Of a stretch of 64,000 nt of DNA, positions 60,533-64,000 are shown piece by piece. The DNA lies in NCBI RefSeq assembly GCF_007676705.1, contig NZ_VEBF01000001.1, positions 1,984,001-2,048,000 of the forward strand, in the 5' to 3' direction. The stretch comes from Paenibacillus xylanexedens (lineage in GTDB: Bacteria; Bacillota; Bacilli; Paenibacillales; Paenibacillaceae). Within the stretch, counting starts at the first letter, position 1, and every line of letters starts with the position of its first letter. Both the position numbers and the translations under genes were made by a program. Under the pieces are notes generated by a model. That model saw only the letters and a list, made by a program, of their open reading frames with translations. It ran no database searches and had not been told where the DNA came from.

Positions 60533-62188
60533 TCACTTCGATTTTTCAAAATCAGCCTGTTGCTGTTCATAGATTTCATAGAAATCGTCCCAGACCAGTA
60601 CATTATCCTTTTCCTTGCTCCACCAGTCTTTGTACCATGCTTCAATCTCCGGGCCACCGCCCTGTTCCCACTTCTGCTGTGCTTCGGCAGCAGCCTGTTC
60701 CACTGTATATTTGCTTCCGCCAATGATGGAACGGGTAAAGATATCGTTAATGGCTGTCGTCACATTGGTCAGCTTCACCTGGAGTTCCTTCGGCAATTGC
60801 GGCATATGTTCCGAATGGGTAACGCCCTCTCCCACCGGAAGATCCGTCATGTATACCTCACGCGCTTCCTTAAAAAGTCGAAGTCCTTCCTTCTGCGACG
60901 GAATCTCTTCGCTGAACAACATTTCAGTGTACCCACATTTGCCTTCCTCCAAGCGACTATACAGCATGGCGTAATCGCCTGCCCAGCTGATCTCCTGCTT
61001 GTATTTCTCCTGATCCGAGATACGCGGACAGCCTTGATCGTTCAACGTATAATGCGTGCCTTCATATCCATTTTTGAAGGTACGGCCTGACTCTGTTTTG
61101 GTCAGAAAATCGATATATTGCATGACTGCTTCCGGATTTTTGGCTCGCGCATTCACAGCTGCAGTCATCTGAACCGGGTTATTCCACACCATCGTGTGTT
61201 GCCCTACGGACGTGGTTGGCAGAGCGATGACCTTTAATTTAGCCTCAGGAACATTTTGCATCAGTGTATCCAGTTCCTTCGCTGCAAACCCGGTATAATC
61301 CGAAGTCATGGCCGCGTACATACCGATTTTTCCATTCAGGAAATCCTGCTTCGCCTTGGCCCCATCCTTGTCGGTCAGTAAGTCCTTATCCACCACGCCT
61401 GCTTCATACAATGCACGTTTGAATGCTGTGGCTTCTTTCATGTTATTGGGACCGACTACCATCTCCCCGTCCTCCACATTGACCCAGTTGGCGTTGTACA
61501 TATAGCGGAATAGACCCGCTGTATCGCCGAACTGAAATCCACCGATGCCGTATGTATCCTTAGCTCCGTTTCCATCGGGATCATTTTCCGTGAAGGCCTT
61601 GGCTACCGCCAGCATCTCTTCCTCATTGGTCGGTACCTCCAGATTCAACTTTTCCAGCCAGTCTTCCCGTATGAAAAAGCTCGTCAGTGGAAACACCTCG
61701 TTCATACGTCCCACTTCATAGAGCTTACCATCGCTTTTGATGCCGGCCTTCTTGAGCTGGGGATATTTCTCCATCAAGGCTTTGTACTCCACGCTCGAGT
61801 TCTCGATCAACTCATCCAGCGGCATCAGTTGTTTTTGATTAAACAGTGTGTTACGGATGGGCGTACCGAATTCAAAAATAATATCCGGTGCACTGCCAGA
61901 AGCGAATAATACGTTAAGTTTGGACTGGGATTCCCAGCGGGGAACTGCTGTATATTTTACATTAGCCGGCCCATTCTCGTTGATCCACTTGGACCACATG
62001 TTATCTTCGATCGTACCCATGCCGCTTGGGACCGCGCCCCGATCATAGATCGTTGACGTGATGTTCCCCCTGTTGCCTTCGCCTTCCGCCTGTTCGCTAC
62101 CGTTATCTCCTGTACATCCCGCCAGTAAACCACCGATCAAGCCCAGAACGAGACCCGACTTCATCCATGCCTTCATCGTTAACGCCAT
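60533..62188 (-). CDS. Extracellular sugar-binding lipoprotein (LplA type)
   Basis: Solute-binding protein of 551 residues, family 1. The lipoprotein signal ends GLVLGLIGGLLAGC with Cys25. The mature part has LNVLFASGSAPDIIFEFGTP, the cluster MNEVFPLTSFFIREDWLEKL, and WNNPVQMTAAVNARAKNPEA, typical of LplA-like binding proteins of Paenibacillus. It is third in the cassette, after two permeases. The start at 62188 has GAGGG at 8 bp. The sugar is unknown. Confidence 0.93.
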   Translation of the reverse strand: MALTMKAWMKSGLVLGLIGGLLAGCTGDNGSEQAEGEGNRGNITSTIYDRGAVPSGMGTIEDNMWSKWINENGPANVKYTAVPRWESQSKLNVLFASGSAPDIIFEFGTPIRNTLFNQKQLMPLDELIENSSVEYKALMEKYPQLKKAGIKSDGKLYEVGRMNEVFPLTSFFIREDWLEKLNLEVPTNEEEMLAVAKAFTENDPDGNGAKDTYGIGGFQFGDTAGLFRYMYNANWVNVEDGEMVVGPNNMKEATAFKRALYEAGVVDKDLLTDKDGAKAKQDFLNGKIGMYAAMTSDYTGFAAKELDTLMQNVPEAKLKVIALPTTSVGQHTMVWNNPVQMTAAVNARAKNPEAVMQYIDFLTKTESGRTFKNGYEGTHYTLNDQGCPRISDQEKYKQEISWAGDYAMLYSRLEEGKCGYTEMLFSEEIPSQKEGLRLFKEAREVYMTDLPVGEGVTHSEHMPQLPKELQVKLTNVTTAINDIFTRSIIGGSKYTVEQAAAEAQQKWEQGGGPEIEAWYKDWWSKEKDNVLVWDDFYEIYEQQQADFEKSK

Positions 62189-62248
62189 AGATAAGACCCT
62201 CTTTCTCTCCTGTAATATGAACCCATGCGGGTTAACCTGCAGCCTGCC

Positions 62249-63118
62249 TTAACCTTTAATTGATCCAAGCATGACCCCTTTAACGAAGTACTTCTGCAAG
62301 AATGGATACACCGCCAAAATGGGTATGACCATCACAATGACAGCCGCTGCCCGGATGCCTTCCGGGGTCAGATTCGATATCATCGTTGGATCGGTAAAAT
62401 CCTGTACATTCAGATTGGACATAATCATATTCTGGACGAGCACGGTCATGTTGTATTTGGACGTATCATTGATATAAATCATCACACTCATGAACGAATT
62501 CCAGTAACCTACGCCGTAAAAGAGGGCAATAGTCGCCAGTAAAGGTTTGGATAATGGCAACACGATTCGGAACAAAAGCCCCAGTTCACCACAACCATCG
62601 ATGCGCGCGGCCTCGTCTACTTCTCCCGGGAGATTTTCAAAATAAGATCGCATGATCAGCATGTTATACGTGCTCACCAGGCCCGGTAGCCAAAGCGCAC
62701 CGTAACTGTTCACAAGACCGAGATTTTGCACGACCAAGTACGTTGGAATGAGTCCACCGTTAAAAATCATCGTGAATACCATCGCCATCGTAAAAAAGCG
62801 CCGGTGGTAAAAATGTCTGCGTGACAGGGGATATGCCGCCATAATCGTCACCGCCATGCTCAGCCCTGTACCGATCAATGTGATCTCCACACTATTCCAG
62901 AATGCATTCAGAATTGGTGTTCCCGTAATTAGGCTGTGGTAGGAGAACCAGGTGAAATCGACGGGCCATAACCCCACTTGACCTGAAACGACCGCTCTCG
63001 CATCACTAAATGACAAGGCAACGATGTTCAGTAAGGGCAGGATACAGCTGATGGCAACCAGTGACAACAATACATAATTGATTAGGTAAAAGACTTTTTC
63101 ACCTTTGGTTTTTCTCAT
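62249..63118 (-). CDS. Carbohydrate ABC transporter permease, LplC/YtcP type
   Basis: Permease of 289 residues from the ATG at 63118 (GGGAGGGAG precedes it; the frame extends to 63139 and would overlap the site). Features are YTSYNMLIMRSYF-like helices, the coupling loop GELGLLFRIVLPLSKPLLAT and the end FLQKYFVKGVMLGSIKG. It follows the LplB-type permease with a 14-bp gap. Confidence 0.93.
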   Translation of the reverse strand: MRKTKGEKVFYLINYVLLSLVAISCILPLLNIVALSFSDARAVVSGQVGLWPVDFTWFSYHSLITGTPILNAFWNSVEITLIGTGLSMAVTIMAAYPLSRRHFYHRRFFTMAMVFTMIFNGGLIPTYLVVQNLGLVNSYGALWLPGLVSTYNMLIMRSYFENLPGEVDEAARIDGCGELGLLFRIVLPLSKPLLATIALFYGVGYWNSFMSVMIYINDTSKYNMTVLVQNMIMSNLNVQDFTDPTMISNLTPEGIRAAAVIVMVIPILAVYPFLQKYFVKGVMLGSIKG

Positions 63119-63132
63119 GTTGCTCTCCCTCC

Positions 63133-64000
63133 CTACCACAAACCTTCGTTAAATCGACGTGCGATATAATTGGCACTGAAAATGAGAATAAATGCAACCA
63201 GGGATTCGAACAATCCCATCGCCGTCGTCAGGCTGAACTGTGCTCCCTGAAGACCCGTGCGGTAGATATACGTACTGATGACATCCGCTATTTCGTTGAC
63301 ATTGGAATTCTGAAGCATGTATACCTGATCGAATCCGACCTCCATCACTCTTCCCATCGACAGGATCAGCAGGAGAATAATGGTGGAGCGTATACCGGGC
63401 AGGGTGACATGCCAGATCTGACGCATTTTGCTGGCTCCATCCATCTGTGCAGCCTCATACTGGCTCGGATCAATGGTCGTTAGTGCCGCGAGAAAAATGA
63501 TGGCATTGAAGCCCATGTCTTTCCAGATCCCTGAGCCGACAAATACCGCAACCCATGAGCCCTTGTTGTACATGAAGGGATAAGGCGCTCCCGTCCAGGC
63601 CTCAACCCAGCGGTTTACGATCCCATTTTCCAAAGAGAAGACCGTCATGATCATCATCGCAATGATGACCCAGGAGAAGAAATGTGGCATATAGACTACC
63701 GTCTGTACCGTTCGCTTGAATGCCATGTTTCGCACTTCATTGAGCATGATGGCCAGAATGATCGGAATGGGAAATCCGATAATAATGCTTAAGAGACTGA
63801 GGAACAAGGTGTTGCGAATAATCTCCACCGTGCGCGGATCGCTGAACAGTGTCTGAAAATGCTGAAAGCCCACCCATGGACTATCCCATAGACCGTCATA
63901 GAAGTTGTAATCCTTGAAGGCCATGACCAGACCTCCGATGGGTGCATAACGAAAGGTAAGATAGAACATAATCACTGGCACAAACATCAAGATTAACGGA
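63133..64000 (-). CDS. Carbohydrate ABC transporter permease, LplB type (5' end beyond window)
   Basis: The frame is open to the right edge, reading PLILMFVPVIMFYLTFRYAP, so the N-terminal start lies outside. The remainder shows GLVMAFKDYNFYDGLWDSPW, the coupling loop YEAAQMDGASKMRQIWHVTL and the end ANYIARRFNEGLW. It is paired with the LplC-type permease and binding protein downstream. Confidence 0.93.
   Translation of the reverse strand, partial: PLILMFVPVIMFYLTFRYAPIGGLVMAFKDYNFYDGLWDSPWVGFQHFQTLFSDPRTVEIIRNTLFLSLLSIIIGFPIPIILAIMLNEVRNMAFKRTVQTVVYMPHFFSWVIIAMMIMTVFSLENGIVNRWVEAWTGAPYPFMYNKGSWVAVFVGSGIWKDMGFNAIIFLAALTTIDPSQYEAAQMDGASKMRQIWHVTLPGIRSTIILLLILSMGRVMEVGFDQVYMLQNSNVNEIADVISTYIYRTGLQGAQFSLTTAMGLFESLVAFILIFSANYIARRFNEGLW

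Noticed and set aside
1-64000. tRNA, rRNA, CRISPR array, prophage or intact transposase
   Set aside because: No cloverleaf, rRNA block, regularly spaced repeats, phage structural gene or transposase motif was seen.

Overview
The window reads as a chromosomal segment of a Gram-positive, endospore-former-type Firmicute, most likely a Paenibacillus. This is inferred from strong AGGAGG ribosome binding sites, frequent TTG/GTG starts, intrinsic terminators with long T tracts, LplB/LplC-type sugar permeases paired with YesM/YesN-type two-component regulators, secreted plant-polysaccharide enzymes (PL11, GH6, GH4) and CcpA-type cre boxes. No rRNA, tRNA, CRISPR array, prophage or intact insertion sequence was seen. 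About two thirds of the genes lie on the minus strand.

Layout. 1-4916 (minus): a sugar-uptake and sensing operon, tautomerase > LplB-type permease > LplC-type permease > AraC-type response regulator > YesM-type kinase, the last running off the left edge. 5450-12660: a chemotaxis receptor, a lipoprotein, small membrane proteins and a TetR-YhgE pair with a candidate operator. 12752-15083 (minus): a polar amino-acid ABC importer. 15216-16821 (minus): a PadR / permease-prefix / DUF4825-like module whose own promoter holds a perfect inverted repeat. 17045-25351 (minus): a plant cell-wall island with GH4 alpha-galactosidase, AraC regulator, PL11 rhamnogalacturonan lyase and GH6-FN3-FN3-CBM3 cellulase, with candidate cre sites. 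25922-29098 (minus): a MacAB-like ABC export system, then a MITE-like repeat. 29524-32860 (minus): a three-gene two-component operon. 33072-36558 (plus): an ECF sigma factor and a 934-residue secreted protein. 37217-40824 (minus): a PhnD-PhnC-PhnE-PhnE importer, divergent from a 5'-nucleotidase-like phosphoesterase. 42771-47772 (minus): a methyltransferase, a small membrane protein, and a BmrCD-like heterodimeric ABC exporter preceded by a 23-codon leader ORF.

48105-60212 (minus) is the most interesting region, a Ter-type stress-response locus. A TerB protein and four TerD-family proteins (one a two-domain fusion) are followed by five enzymes: a citrate-lyase-like C-C bond lyase, a PRTase_2-TRSP protein, a PRTase_1/StiP-PELOTA protein, a HAD phosphatase and an ATP-grasp ligase. 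This set has been predicted by comparative genomics to make a nucleoside-like metabolite, but to my knowledge it is biochemically uncharacterised. An adjacent unit with its own sigma-A promoter encodes a membrane-anchored helical protein and TelA. Two hairpins inside the locus (58414-58436 and 56466-56490) look like attenuators that would step down expression from TerD genes to enzyme genes. The lyase appears to start at CTG after a small overlapping ORF.

60533-64000 (minus) is a second LplB > LplC > solute-binding-protein sugar cassette running off the right edge.

Starts were chosen by ribosome-binding-site position, translational overlap and remembered family N-termini. All functional names rest on motif recognition without database searches.
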